The notes under the pieces: generated by a model
What the model was told of the DNA's origin: nothing
The model's input: the letters and a program-made list of their open reading frames with translations, nothing else
Database searches by the model: none
Program-made: the position numbers and the translations under genes
Shown: piece by piece, positions 44,767-53,796 of the stretch
How positions within the stretch are numbered: position 1 is the first letter of the stretch
Layout: every line of letters starts with the position of its first letter
Source of the DNA: Halanaerobium praevalens DSM 2228
Lineage (GTDB): Bacteria > Bacillota > Halanaerobiia > Halanaerobiales > Halanaerobiaceae
Direction: 5' to 3'
Assembly: GCF_000165465.1 (NCBI RefSeq)
Contig: NC_017455.1
Coordinates: 1,674,001-1,738,000 of the forward strand
Length of the DNA stretch: 64,000 bases

Positions 44767-45948
44767 TTATTTACGTTTTACTACAGTTGCAGCTCCTTGA
44801 CCGCCACCAATACATAAAGTAGCTAAGCCTGTTTTAGAATCTCTCTTTTTCATCTCATGTAATAATGTAATTAAGATGCGAGCTCCACTAGCTCCAATTG
44901 GATGACCTAAAGCAATAGAACCACCATTAACATTAACAATATCTGTATTTAAATTAAGTTCTTCAATTACTGCTAATGATTGAGAAGCAAAAGCTTCATT
45001 TGCTTCAATTAAATCAAGATCATCAATTCCAAGCTTGATTTTTGATAAAGCTTTTCTAGTTGCAGGGATAGGTCCTGTTCCCATTATTTTAGGATCTACT
45101 CCAGCAGAAGCATAAGATATAATTTCAGCTAATATTTCTAAGCCTAATTCTTCTGCCTTTTCCTTTGACATTACTATTAATACAGCTGCTCCATCATTAA
45201 TTCCAGAAGCATTTCCTGCAGTTACAGTACCATCTTTTTTGAAAACAGGTCTTAAGTTAGCTAAACTTTCTTTAGTTACTCCCTGACGAGGTCCCTCATC
45301 TTTAGAGAAAATTTCATTTTCACCTCTACGCTGAGGAATTTCTACTGGAACTATCTCGTCTTGGAATCTATCTTCTTTCATTGCTTTTTCTGCTCTTTGC
45401 TGACTGATAGCAGAAAATTCATCTTGTGCCTCTCGGCTCAGATTCCATTTTTCAGCAACATTTTCAGCAGTAATTCCCATATGATATTCATTAAATGCAC
45501 AGAATAGACCATCATTGATCATTGTATCAACCATTTTAAAGTCACCCATTTTAGCTCCCCATCTGTTCTTTTGGTTAACATAAGGTGCCTGGCTCATACT
45601 TTCCATTCCACCAACAACATAAATATCTCCATCACCAGCTTTAATTGCTTGAGCAGCAAGATTTACAGTTTTTAAACCTGAACCACAAACCTTGTTAATA
45701 GTTACTGCAGGTATCTCTTCTGGGATACCTGCTTTAATAGCTGCCTGTCTAGCTGGATTCTGACCGAGTCCTGCTTGTAAAACATTACCGAAAATAACTT
45801 CATTAATTTCTGCTTTAGGAATCTGTGTCTTTTCTAAAGCGGCTTTAATTACTTGTGCACCAAGATCAACAGCAGAAATATTTTTCAATTTACCGCCAAA
45901 TTTACCAATTGGTGTTCTTAAAGCTTCAACAATAACAACTTCTTTCAT
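44767..45948 (-). CDS. thlA: Acetyl-CoA acetyltransferase (thiolase)
   Basis: A 393-residue thiolase. The nucleophile is C88 in [10 protein letters not shown], with the conserved [10 protein letters not shown] histidine and the second cysteine in LCIGGGQG near the C-terminus. In lysine fermentation it cleaves acetoacetyl-CoA, produced by the AtoDA transferase, to two acetyl-CoA. It can also run in the condensing direction for butyrate formation. It follows kamA by 44 bases. Confidence 0.95.
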   Translation of the reverse strand: MKEVVIVEALRTPIGKFGGKLKNISAVDLGAQVIKAALEKTQIPKAEINEVIFGNVLQAGLGQNPARQAAIKAGIPEEIPAVTINKVCGSGLKTVNLAAQAIKAGDGDIYVVGGMESMSQAPYVNQKNRWGAKMGDFKMVDTMINDGLFCAFNEYHMGITAENVAEKWNLSREAQDEFSAISQQRAEKAMKEDRFQDEIVPVEIPQRRGENEIFSKDEGPRQGVTKESLANLRPVFKKDGTVTAGNASGINDGAAVLIVMSKEKAEELGLEILAEIISYASAGVDPKIMGTGPIPATRKALSKIKLGIDDLDLIEANEAFASQSLAVIEELNLNTDIVNVNGGSIALGHPIGASGARILITLLHEMKKRDSKTGLATLCIGGGQGAATVVKRK

Positions 45949-45992
45949 TATATTGCCTCCTCTTACTTACCCTGAACTATAAAACTATTTAT

Positions 45993-47252
45993 TTATCTTT
46001 CTTTTCTTTTCATATCTGTTGGTTCTAGAGACTTAACTTCTTTACCTCTTAATAAATCTGCAACTCCACCATGTTCACGAGCTTTTTCAGATTTATATTT
46101 TGGTCCATCTTCTTCAGTTTCAATATACTGTGGTTCAGTATAAGTTGTAATTACTCCTTCATAATTTCTTAATACAACTTTAGTTGGTGACATACTAATT
46201 AAGTATTGTGGCATTACTGGAGTCTTACCACCACCACCTGGAGCATCAATAACATAAGTAGGTACACAATATCCTGAAGTATGGCCTCTTAATGATTCCA
46301 TAATTTCAAGACCTTTAGAAACTTTTGTTCTAAAGTGCTCAATACCCATTGATAAGTCACACTGATAAATATAGTAAGGACGAACTCTAATCTGTACAAG
46401 TTTTTGTACTAGATCCATCATAACTTCTGAACTATCATTAATTCCACGCATTAATACACTTTGGTTACCTAAAGGAATACCAGCATTAGCAAGTTTTGCA
46501 CAAGCTTCTGCAGCTTCTTTAGTAATTTCTTTTGGATGGTTAAAGTGTGTATTTAACCAGATTGGATGATACTTCTTTAACATATTAACTAAATCATCTG
46601 TAATTCTCTGAGGCATAACAACAGGAGTTCTAGAACCTAATCTAATAACTTCTACGTGATCAATCTCAGATAATTCTTTAATAATATATTCTAATTTGTC
46701 ATCAGAAATTAAGAGACAGTCTCCTCCAGAAAGTAATACGTCTCTAACTTGAGGTGTATTTCTAACATATTCTAAACACTTGTCAATTCTTTCCATAGGT
46801 ACTCCAGAATCATTTTGACCAGCAAATCTTCTGCGAGTACAGTGACGACAGTACATAGAGCACTGATCTGTAATTAAGAATAATACTCTATCTGGGTAAC
46901 GATGAGTTATACCATCAACTGGAGAATCACCATCTTCGTGTAATGGATCTTCCATATCACTACCGCTTAAGTGAGTTTCCATAATATCTGGTACAGCCTG
47001 CATTCTAACAGGACAATTATGGTCATCAGCATCCATTAAAGTTGCATAATAAGGAGTAATTCCCATTCTGAACTTTTCTAATACTTCTTCAATTTCTTCT
47101 TTTTCTCCATCATCTAAATTAATAAGTTTAGCTAATTCTTCAGAATCAGTAACTCTATTTTTTACCTGCCATTTCCAGTCATTCCATTCTTCTTCAGTAC
47201 AATCCCACATTTTGTAAACTTCTTCATTTCCAACAGCTTTTGCATCTAACAT
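45993..47252 (-). CDS. kamA: Lysine 2,3-aminomutase
   Basis: A radical-SAM, PLP enzyme that converts L-lysine to L-beta-lysine. The cluster cysteines C131, C135 and C138 lie in CSMYCRHC, and the PLP lysine is K343 in DAPGGGGKTP. The 419 residues match clostridial KamA, including a C-terminal tail absent from short EpmB-type proteins. An N-terminal block near residues 64-84 contains LMDADDHNCPVRMQ. It acts first in the beta-lysine branch and feeds KamDE, encoded some 6 kb upstream. Confidence 0.97.
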   Translation of the reverse strand: MLDAKAVGNEEVYKMWDCTEEEWNDWKWQVKNRVTDSEELAKLINLDDGEKEEIEEVLEKFRMGITPYYATLMDADDHNCPVRMQAVPDIMETHLSGSDMEDPLHEDGDSPVDGITHRYPDRVLFLITDQCSMYCRHCTRRRFAGQNDSGVPMERIDKCLEYVRNTPQVRDVLLSGGDCLLISDDKLEYIIKELSEIDHVEVIRLGSRTPVVMPQRITDDLVNMLKKYHPIWLNTHFNHPKEITKEAAEACAKLANAGIPLGNQSVLMRGINDSSEVMMDLVQKLVQIRVRPYYIYQCDLSMGIEHFRTKVSKGLEIMESLRGHTSGYCVPTYVIDAPGGGGKTPVMPQYLISMSPTKVVLRNYEGVITTYTEPQYIETEEDGPKYKSEKAREHGGVADLLRGKEVKSLEPTDMKRKER

Positions 47253-47286
47253 TATATAATCTCTCCTTTATCAAATAATTTATAAG

Positions 47287-48705
47287 TTATGCTAATTTTT
47301 GATTTTCATCTTCTGCTACATAATCATCTTCATGCTCAATTGTTATTCCTAGTAAAGCAAATACAATTGAAACAATTGGAGTAATCCAGTTAAAGAAGCA
47401 GAAAGGTAAATAAGCAAGTGTTGCAATGCCTAAAGTTCCAGCTACATAAGCACCATTAGTATTCCAAGGCACTAAAGCACAAGTTTGAGTAGCACCATCT
47501 TCTAAAGCTCTAGATAAGTTTTTAGCTTTTAAACCACGATCTCTATAAGCTTGAGCATAAGTACGACCTGTAATTACAATTGACATATACTCATCAGCAA
47601 GAGTAATATTCATTAAAATACCTGTTAAAACTGTAGCAGCTACTAAAGAATTATCGCTTTTTAGCTTAGTTAAAACACTAGTAACAATTACTTTTAACTG
47701 ATTGGTCTCTTCCATAACTCCACCAAACATCATAGCTAAGAAAATAATTGAAATAGAGTACATCATAGCAGTAACTCCACCATTACTTAGTAGACTATCT
47801 ACAGAATCCATACCTGTATTACTTACATAACCACCATATCCTGCATTTAAAATATCTCCAAAACCAATACCCTGGAAAATAACTCCAAATAATGCTCCTG
47901 CTATAGCACCAATTGCCAAAGCTGGAATTGCAGGTACTTTTTTAACTGCTAATCCAATTACTATTACTGGTGGCAATAATAACATTAAGTTAATATTAAA
48001 AGCTCCTGATAATCCTTTTAATAGAAGATCAACTTGACCCATCTCAGCTGCTCCTCCACCATATTTAAAACCTAAAAAAGTAAAGATTACTAAAGTGATT
48101 CCATAACCAACACTTGTTGTATATAACATATGTTTAATATGATCATAAAGTTTTGCTCCTGCCATTGCTGGGGCTAAGTTAGTTGTATCAGAAAGTGGAG
48201 AAATCTTATCTCCAAACCAAGCACCAGAAATAATAGAACCTGCAACAACAGGTAAAGGAATTCCTAGGCCTTCACCAATAGCCATCATTGCGATACCAAC
48301 AGTACCAACAGTTGTCCAAGAACTACCAGTTCCTAGAGAAGTTATAGAACAAATAAGAGCAGTAGCAACTAAGAAATAAGTTGGATTTAAAACTTTAAGT
48401 CCATAATAGATCATAGTTGGAACTACACCAGCTGAAATCCAAATACCAATAATAATACCAATAATCATCAAAATGATAATTGCTTGAAGAGAATTATTAA
48501 TACCATTTTTCATGCCCTCTTCGATTTCTTTCCACTTGTATCCAGCCTTTAAAGCGACTAATGAAGCAACAATTGTACCAATAAACAGAGCTATATGTGG
48601 TTCTGAACCGAATTTAACAATTGCTAAACTGATAGAAATGATAATTGCTAAGAAAGAAAGTCCCGCTTCCCATAAATATGGATCTCTTTTAGTTTTATTA
48701 GACAT
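47287..48705 (-). CDS. NhaC-family Na+-coupled antiporter (first copy)
   Basis: A 472-residue membrane protein with around 11-12 hydrophobic segments. Blocks such as GTIVASLVALKAGY, ISAGVVPTMIYYGL, GTGSSWTTVGTVGIA, WFGDKISPLSDTTNLAP and ALEDGATQTCALVPWNT define the NhaC/MleN family. Members exchange Na+ or H+, some together with organic acids or amino acids. It lies between kamA and the CoA-transferase genes, so import of lysine or an exchange of product is a plausible role. No direct specificity evidence is visible. Confidence 0.88.
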   Translation of the reverse strand: MSNKTKRDPYLWEAGLSFLAIIISISLAIVKFGSEPHIALFIGTIVASLVALKAGYKWKEIEEGMKNGINNSLQAIIILMIIGIIIGIWISAGVVPTMIYYGLKVLNPTYFLVATALICSITSLGTGSSWTTVGTVGIAMMAIGEGLGIPLPVVAGSIISGAWFGDKISPLSDTTNLAPAMAGAKLYDHIKHMLYTTSVGYGITLVIFTFLGFKYGGGAAEMGQVDLLLKGLSGAFNINLMLLLPPVIVIGLAVKKVPAIPALAIGAIAGALFGVIFQGIGFGDILNAGYGGYVSNTGMDSVDSLLSNGGVTAMMYSISIIFLAMMFGGVMEETNQLKVIVTSVLTKLKSDNSLVAATVLTGILMNITLADEYMSIVITGRTYAQAYRDRGLKAKNLSRALEDGATQTCALVPWNTNGAYVAGTLGIATLAYLPFCFFNWITPIVSIVFALLGITIEHEDDYVAEDENQKLA

Positions 48706-48740
48706 TATTTTACCTCTCCTTAATTTAATTTAGATACTTT

Positions 48741-49403
48741 TTAGATACTCATTTTTTTTAGATTTTCAGATATTATTAATTCAGCATCAGTAGCATTTTT
48801 TACCTCTTCTACTGTATAATCAGGATTAATTTCAGTCAAAATTAATTTACCAGCTTCTAATTTATAAAAGCCCATTTCTGTTACAATATAATCAACCTGT
48901 TTTTTAGCAGTTAAAGGTAAAGTACACTCAGCTAAAATCTTGGAATTACCTTTTTTAGTTGTTTGTAGAGTAGCAATAATAACATCTTTAGCTCCTACTA
49001 CAAGGTCCATTGCTCCACCCATTCCAGGTACAATTTTATTTGGGATCATCCAGTTAGCTAAATTACCTTGAGCGTCAACTTGTAAGGCACCTAGAACTGT
49101 TTTATCAACATGACCACCTCTGATGATAGCAAAGGATTCTGCACTATCGAAAAATACACCCCCTTCTTTAATGGTCACTGGTTGTCCACCAGCATTTGTC
49201 AGATCTTTATCTTCTTTACCTTCTTCAGGCTTAGGTCCTAAGCCCAGAAAACCATTTTCAGACTGTAAAGTAATATCTATATCTTCTGGAACATAGTTTG
49301 CTACTAAAGTAGGCATCCCTATTCCCAGGTTGACAACATCACCATCTTCTAAACTTTGAGCAATTCTTTTAACTATAATTTGTTTTTTCTCTTTAATATC
49401 CAT
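48741..49403 (-). CDS. atoA: Butyrate-acetoacetate CoA-transferase, beta subunit
   Basis: A 220-residue CoA-transferase subunit. The catalytic glutamate is E49 in LQSENGFLGLG, followed by GGQPVTIKEGGVFFDSAESF and GGAMDLVVGAKDVI blocks typical of AtoA/CtfB. With AtoD it moves CoA from butyryl-CoA to acetoacetate, giving butyrate and acetoacetyl-CoA, thereby recycling the acetoacetate released by Kce. It starts two bases after atoD. Confidence 0.94.
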   Translation of the reverse strand: MDIKEKKQIIVKRIAQSLEDGDVVNLGIGMPTLVANYVPEDIDITLQSENGFLGLGPKPEEGKEDKDLTNAGGQPVTIKEGGVFFDSAESFAIIRGGHVDKTVLGALQVDAQGNLANWMIPNKIVPGMGGAMDLVVGAKDVIIATLQTTKKGNSKILAECTLPLTAKKQVDYIVTEMGFYKLEAGKLILTEINPDYTVEEVKNATDAELIISENLKKMSI

Positions 49404-49405
49404 GA

Positions 49406-50059
49406 TTAATTTTCACCCCTAACTATATAATCCACAAAAATTGAAGGAGTCACAACATGATCTGGATCAAGTTCTCCTACTTCTACAATTTCTTCAGCTT
49501 CTACAATAACTGTTTCACATGCTTTAGCTATTAGAGGATTAAAGTTTCTAGCACTTTTTCTATAAACTAAATTACCTTTTTTATCTGCTTTCCAAGCTTT
49601 AACTAAAGCTACATCAGCTTTTAAAGGTAATTCAAGTAAGTATTCTTGACCTTCAGATTCTATAACTTTTTTACCTTCTTCAACTATTGTTCCAACTCCA
49701 GTAGGAGTTAAAAATCCACCCAGTCCGGCCCCTCCAATTCTAATTCTCTCAGCCAGGGTACCTTGTGGTACTAATTCAACTTCCATAGATCCATCATGCA
49801 TCTTTTTACCAGTTTCTGGATTAGTTCCAATATGACTAGCAATAACTTTTTTAACATTTCCAGAAGCTACTAGTTGACCAATACCTTTATCTGGAAAGGA
49901 GGTATCATTAGCAATAATAGTTAAATTATCAACATCGTTTTCTAAAACTTTAGCCAAAATTTCTTCCGGAGAACCACAGGCCAAAAAGCCTCCAACCATT
50001 ACCCGATCTCCAGCCTCAACTTTTGCTGCTGCATCTTCTAAAGAAATAATTTTACTCAT
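49406..50059 (-). CDS. atoD: Butyrate-acetoacetate CoA-transferase, alpha subunit
   Basis: A 217-residue CoA-transferase alpha subunit with VMVGGFLACGSPEEIL near residues 21-36, the glycine-rich GGAGLGGFLTPTGVGT near 109-124, and the AWKADKKGNLVYRKSARNFNP segment. It forms the enzyme with AtoA. Gene order kce-atoD-atoA-nhaC-kamA-thl links acetoacetate formation, CoA transfer and thiolysis. Confidence 0.94.
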   Translation of the reverse strand: MSKIISLEDAAAKVEAGDRVMVGGFLACGSPEEILAKVLENDVDNLTIIANDTSFPDKGIGQLVASGNVKKVIASHIGTNPETGKKMHDGSMEVELVPQGTLAERIRIGGAGLGGFLTPTGVGTIVEEGKKVIESEGQEYLLELPLKADVALVKAWKADKKGNLVYRKSARNFNPLIAKACETVIVEAEEIVEVGELDPDHVVTPSIFVDYIVRGEN

Positions 50060-50082
50060 TCGAAAAACGCCTCCAATATTAA

Positions 50083-50895
50083 TTATTTAATACTTAAAAT
50101 TTTTCTTGCTTCATCAGGTGTTGCAACTTCTCTACCGGCTTCAGCAGCCATTCTTGCAATCCTTTCAACTAATTGAGCATTACTTTTTGCTAACTCACCT
50201 TTTTTATAATAAATATTATCTTCAAAACCTACTCGAACATGACCACCCATTGCAATAGCCATCATTGCTAAAGGAGTTTCATGTCTACCAATACCAGCTA
50301 CTGTCCAAGTTGAACCAGCAGGAATGGTTTCAGCCATATAAACTAAATTTCTAGCTGAAGCAGGCATTGCACCTGGAACACCAAGTACAAAATCAAAATG
50401 AAGTGGTGTATCAATTAAGCCTTTTTTGACTAAATATTGAGCATTAGCAATCATACCAGCTTCAAAAACTTCAATTTCTGGCTTAACACCTTTTTCTTTC
50501 ATTTTTTTAGCGAATTTAATCATATATTCTTGAGTATTCATAAAAACATCTTCACCAAAATTACAAGTTCCAGTACTTAATGTTGCCATTTCAGGAGATA
50601 ATTCAACTGGCTGTAAACGTTCTTCAGCTGTATGCCAAGTAGCTCCTCCAGTAGATGGCTGAAAAATAACAGGACATCTTGCTTCAATTTTTTCTTTAAT
50701 TTCTTGATAAGCTTCTTTAGCTTGAGTTGGAGAACCATCTTCTTCTCTAGCGTGAACATGTACGATTGCAGCTCCAGCTTCATATGCCTTTTCTGCTTCA
50801 ATTGCAATTTCTTCAGCTGTAATTGGTAAATTAGGCTGAATATCTTGAGTAACTTCTGCTCCAGTTAAAGCAGCAGTAATAATTAATTTTTCCAT
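50083..50895 (-). CDS. kce: 3-Keto-5-aminohexanoate cleavage enzyme
   Basis: A 270-residue zinc-dependent beta-keto acid cleavage enzyme. H46 and H48 in VHVHAREEDG match the two zinc histidines of the family, and ATLSTGTCNFG and GGHVRVGFEDNIYY are further family blocks. Kce condenses 3-keto-5-aminohexanoate with acetyl-CoA and releases acetoacetate and 3-aminobutyryl-CoA. Kal, encoded just upstream, deaminates the latter. Neighbours make this assignment safer than the general BKACE label. Confidence 0.95.
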   Translation of the reverse strand: MEKLIITAALTGAEVTQDIQPNLPITAEEIAIEAEKAYEAGAAIVHVHAREEDGSPTQAKEAYQEIKEKIEARCPVIFQPSTGGATWHTAEERLQPVELSPEMATLSTGTCNFGEDVFMNTQEYMIKFAKKMKEKGVKPEIEVFEAGMIANAQYLVKKGLIDTPLHFDFVLGVPGAMPASARNLVYMAETIPAGSTWTVAGIGRHETPLAMMAIAMGGHVRVGFEDNIYYKKGELAKSNAQLVERIARMAAEAGREVATPDEARKILSIK

Positions 50896-50907
50896 TATTA
50901 AAACCTC

Positions 50908-51297
50908 CTAATTTCTTTGCTTATCTTTAGGAACTACACAAATGCCTTTTGCTTTTGCTACTACAATTGGCTCTTCTAAAACGTCTCTTGCTGAATCTGG
51001 TAATCCTTCTGCTTTGGGAGAACTAATAACTTTTCTTGCTTCAAATTCCATTTTTCTAGAACTATTCCCAAGTTCAACAATTTTACCAACTGCTTCTATA
51101 TAATCTCCCTCAAATACTGGTGCTGTAAATTCTACACTATCATATGTAAGAAATAAACCTTCATCACCATCTTGACGAATTAATAATTCTGTTGCAACAT
51201 CACCAAAAAGTTCTAACATTTTGGCTCCATCAACTAAACCTCCACCATAATGTGCATCGGCTGAACTCATTCTCATTCTAATTAGTGCTTCACTCAT
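50908..51297 (-). CDS. kal: 3-Aminobutyryl-CoA ammonia-lyase
   Basis: A 129-residue hot-dog-fold protein. [27 protein letters not shown] forms the N-terminal part (given here as its start and end residues 7-33), and [20 protein letters not shown] the central helix-strand region. Kal eliminates ammonia from 3-aminobutyryl-CoA, giving crotonyl-CoA for the acyl-CoA dehydrogenase. The small size and kce adjacency support the call. A terminator lies upstream of it, so it may start a separate transcript. Confidence 0.93.
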   Translation of the reverse strand: MSEALIRMRMSSADAHYGGGLVDGAKMLELFGDVATELLIRQDGDEGLFLTYDSVEFTAPVFEGDYIEAVGKIVELGNSSRKMEFEARKVISSPKAEGLPDSARDVLEEPIVVAKAKGICVVPKDKQRN

Positions 51298-51377
51298 TTG
51301 ACATTCTCCTTTAAATAATAATTTTTATTAATTTATAAATAATTACCTTAGTAAATATTACTAAGAATTTTAATAAA

Positions 51378-51422
51378 AGTCAGCAAAATTCATTTTCAAA
51401 AAATAATTTAATTTTACTGACT
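51378..51422. terminator. Terminator between nhaC copy 2 and kal
   Basis: Arms at 51378-51390 and 51410-51422 pair over 13 bases with one G-T pair. The minus strand continues with TTTTATT and the plus strand with TTTTTAATT, so it could work in both directions. A separate seven-base inverted repeat, CTTAGTA/TACTAAG, is at 51347-51365. The position suggests that the kdd-to-nhaC genes and the kal-to-etfA genes are partly separate transcripts. Confidence 0.75.
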
Positions 51423-51452
51423 TTTTAATTATCAATCAACTTTCATAGCTAA

Positions 51453-52907
51453 CTATTTAGCCTTTGTTTCTGAATTATTGTCTATTTTATCTTGATTTTC
51501 ATCTTCATATTCCATTGTAAATCCTGTCATCCCATAAATTGCTGAAATTACAGGAACAAAGAAACACAAAAATGCATAAGGGACATATTCAATAGTAGAA
51601 ATTCCTAAAACACCAGCGGAAAAAGCTCCTGACAAACTCCAAGGAACTAGAGGAGCAAAAACAGTACCACCATCTTCTAGAGCCCGAGATAAGTTTTTGG
51701 TTTTAAGATTCAACCTTTTGTAAGCTGGAGCAAGCATTCTACCTGGAATAATAATTGCCATATACTGACTAGCCATTGAAAAGTTAGTAGCTAAACTACC
51801 AAGTAGTGTAGTTAAGACTAAACTGCCAGTAGTTTTAATTAATGGCTCTATTTTATTTAATATTACTTCTAACATATAAGTTTTTTCTAAAATACCGCCA
51901 AATGAAAGGGCGATAAATCCTAAGGAAACAGTCCACATCATACTCTGCATTCCACCACGACTTAATAATGCATCAACTGATTCAATTCCGGTTTCAGAAA
52001 CAAAACCCCAATTCATTGCTTGAGTAATCTCATGGATTGAAGCTCCTTGAAAAATCAAAGCAAAGACTCCCCCCATTAAAGCTGAGATAATCAGTGAGGC
52101 AAGAGCAGGAACTTTTTTAACTGCCATAATAATTACTGCAACAGGTGGAATTAATAACCATAAACTCAAATTAAAATTTTGGTTCAGACCTGTTAAAGTT
52201 TCATTGATCACTGCCATTTGTTGAGGATCTAAAGTTTCTCCCCCAAAACGAGCCCCTAAAACAGCATAAGCAAGTAAAGATAAGGCTAAACCTGGACCAA
52301 CTGTATAAATCATATGTTTAATATGTTCAAACAAATCAGCCTCAGCTACTGCTGCTGCTAAATTTGTTGAATCAGATAAAGGAGACATTTTATCTCCAAA
52401 ATACGATCCAGAAACTACAGCGCCTGCAGTCATTCCAGCTGGAACTCCCAGACCAGCTCCAATCCCCATTAAAGCAACTCCAATTGTTCCAGAAGTTGTC
52501 CAAGCACTTCCAGTAGCAAGTGAAGTTATAGAACACATTAAAGCCGCTGCTACTAAAAACCACCTGGGACTAATTAACTGTAAACCATAATAAATAATAG
52601 TCTGAATTGTACCAGCAGAAATCCAGGCCCCAATAATAGCTCCAATGATCATCAAAATCAACATTGGCAGCATTGCAATACTACATCCGTGTAAAATAGC
52701 AGCCTGTATTTCTTCCCAAGAATAACCCTGCATCATTGCCACTATAGTAGTTACAATAGCAGCAGAAACTAAAGTAATATGAATTGGTATTTCAAGCCAT
52801 AAGACAGAAATTCCCATTGTAACAATTAAATACAAAAATACAAATATAACACTTGAAAAACTCGGTACTTTCTTCTCCTCTACATTATCAAGCTTAGTTT
52901 TCGACAT
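51453..52907 (-). CDS. NhaC-family Na+-coupled antiporter (second copy)
   Basis: A 484-residue paralogue of the protein at 47.3 kb, with the same blocks: GSAWTTSGTIGVALMG, YFGDKMSPLSDSTNLAA, IWAMNWG-like region and RALEDGGTVFAPLVPWS. It has about 12 hydrophobic segments. ATG at 52907 is chosen over ATG at 52913 because the AGGGGG site would otherwise abut the start. It directly follows kamE in the operon. Two antiporters in one catabolic cluster suggest distinct cargoes, for example lysine uptake and Na+ or product exchange. Confidence 0.87.
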   Translation of the reverse strand: MSKTKLDNVEEKKVPSFSSVIFVFLYLIVTMGISVLWLEIPIHITLVSAAIVTTIVAMMQGYSWEEIQAAILHGCSIAMLPMLILMIIGAIIGAWISAGTIQTIIYYGLQLISPRWFLVAAALMCSITSLATGSAWTTSGTIGVALMGIGAGLGVPAGMTAGAVVSGSYFGDKMSPLSDSTNLAAAVAEADLFEHIKHMIYTVGPGLALSLLAYAVLGARFGGETLDPQQMAVINETLTGLNQNFNLSLWLLIPPVAVIIMAVKKVPALASLIISALMGGVFALIFQGASIHEITQAMNWGFVSETGIESVDALLSRGGMQSMMWTVSLGFIALSFGGILEKTYMLEVILNKIEPLIKTTGSLVLTTLLGSLATNFSMASQYMAIIIPGRMLAPAYKRLNLKTKNLSRALEDGGTVFAPLVPWSLSGAFSAGVLGISTIEYVPYAFLCFFVPVISAIYGMTGFTMEYEDENQDKIDNNSETKAK

Positions 52908-53023
52908 TTGCATCCCCCTAGGATTTTAATATTTAATTTTAACTTATAATCACTAACTTTTTTTAATACTCATTTGCTCGCTAATAATTTAAGCTTTTAC
53001 TTTCTACTATTTCGCCCCCTTTC

Positions 53024-53764
53024 TTATTTATTTCTTTTGGCTATTCTTTTAGCTAAAAATGTTGCTACATCTGGTGGTAAAGATCCTTGACCAAATCCAG
53101 CATCAAATCCTAACTCAGTTGCAAGTTCATGATCAATTCTTGGTCCTCCAGCTGCAATTAACATTTTTTCTCTAATATTTTCAGCTTCAGCTAATTCAAT
53201 TAATTCAGTCATATTTTTAATATGAATATTCTTTTGGGTTACAACTTGAGAAACTAAAATCGCATCAGCATTTAATTCTATAGCTTTAGCAATTAACTCT
53301 TCATTTGGAACTTGACTTCCTAAATTATAAGCATCAATTTTAGGATATCTTTCTAAACCATATTCTCCTGCATAACCTTTCATATTCATTATAGCATCAA
53401 GGCCAACAGTATGAGCATCAGTACCTGTACAAGCACCAACAACTACAATATTTCTACCTATATTTTCTTCAATATAGTCATTAATTTCATAATAAGTCAT
53501 CACTTCTTCATTAACTTTTGGAATATCAATTTCTTCAAAATTTACAGTATGTTCTAAACTACCATAAATTACAAAGAAAGAAAAATCATGAAGATCTTTC
53601 ATATGAGGGACCTCTATATCAGTTAACCCCATTTTTTCTCCTAATCTCTTAGCTGCCTCTTTTGCCTCAGCACTTGCAGGAAGTGGCAGAGTAAAACTCA
53701 TTTGAATTTTCCCATCATTTAGCGTATCACCATAAGGTTTAATCTTTTTCATATCCAGTTCCAC
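53024..53764 (-). CDS. kamE: Lysine 5,6-aminomutase, beta (B12-binding) subunit
   Basis: The 246-residue subunit carries the base-off cobalamin motif DAHTVG (D116, H118, G121), with GSQVPNEE and AAGGPRIDHELA completing the Rossmann-like B12 domain. K142 in RYPKIDAY fits the lysine that forms the PLP aldimine in the open state. With KamD it moves the terminal amino group of L-beta-lysine or D-lysine. GTG start at 53764 with an AGAGGTG site. It is a direct consumer of the adenosylcobalamin made by the neighbouring cluster. Confidence 0.97.
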   Translation of the reverse strand: MELDMKKIKPYGDTLNDGKIQMSFTLPLPASAEAKEAAKRLGEKMGLTDIEVPHMKDLHDFSFFVIYGSLEHTVNFEEIDIPKVNEEVMTYYEINDYIEENIGRNIVVVGACTGTDAHTVGLDAIMNMKGYAGEYGLERYPKIDAYNLGSQVPNEELIAKAIELNADAILVSQVVTQKNIHIKNMTELIELAEAENIREKMLIAAGGPRIDHELATELGFDAGFGQGSLPPDVATFLAKRIAKRNK

Positions 53765-53796
53765 TTATAACACCTCTTTTAATCTAATAATTTATT

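Noticed and set aside
52914-53023. Possible lysine riboswitch before the second nhaC gene
   Set aside because: The gap is only about 110 bases, lacks the purine-rich helices of the lysine aptamer and has no terminator-like hairpin.
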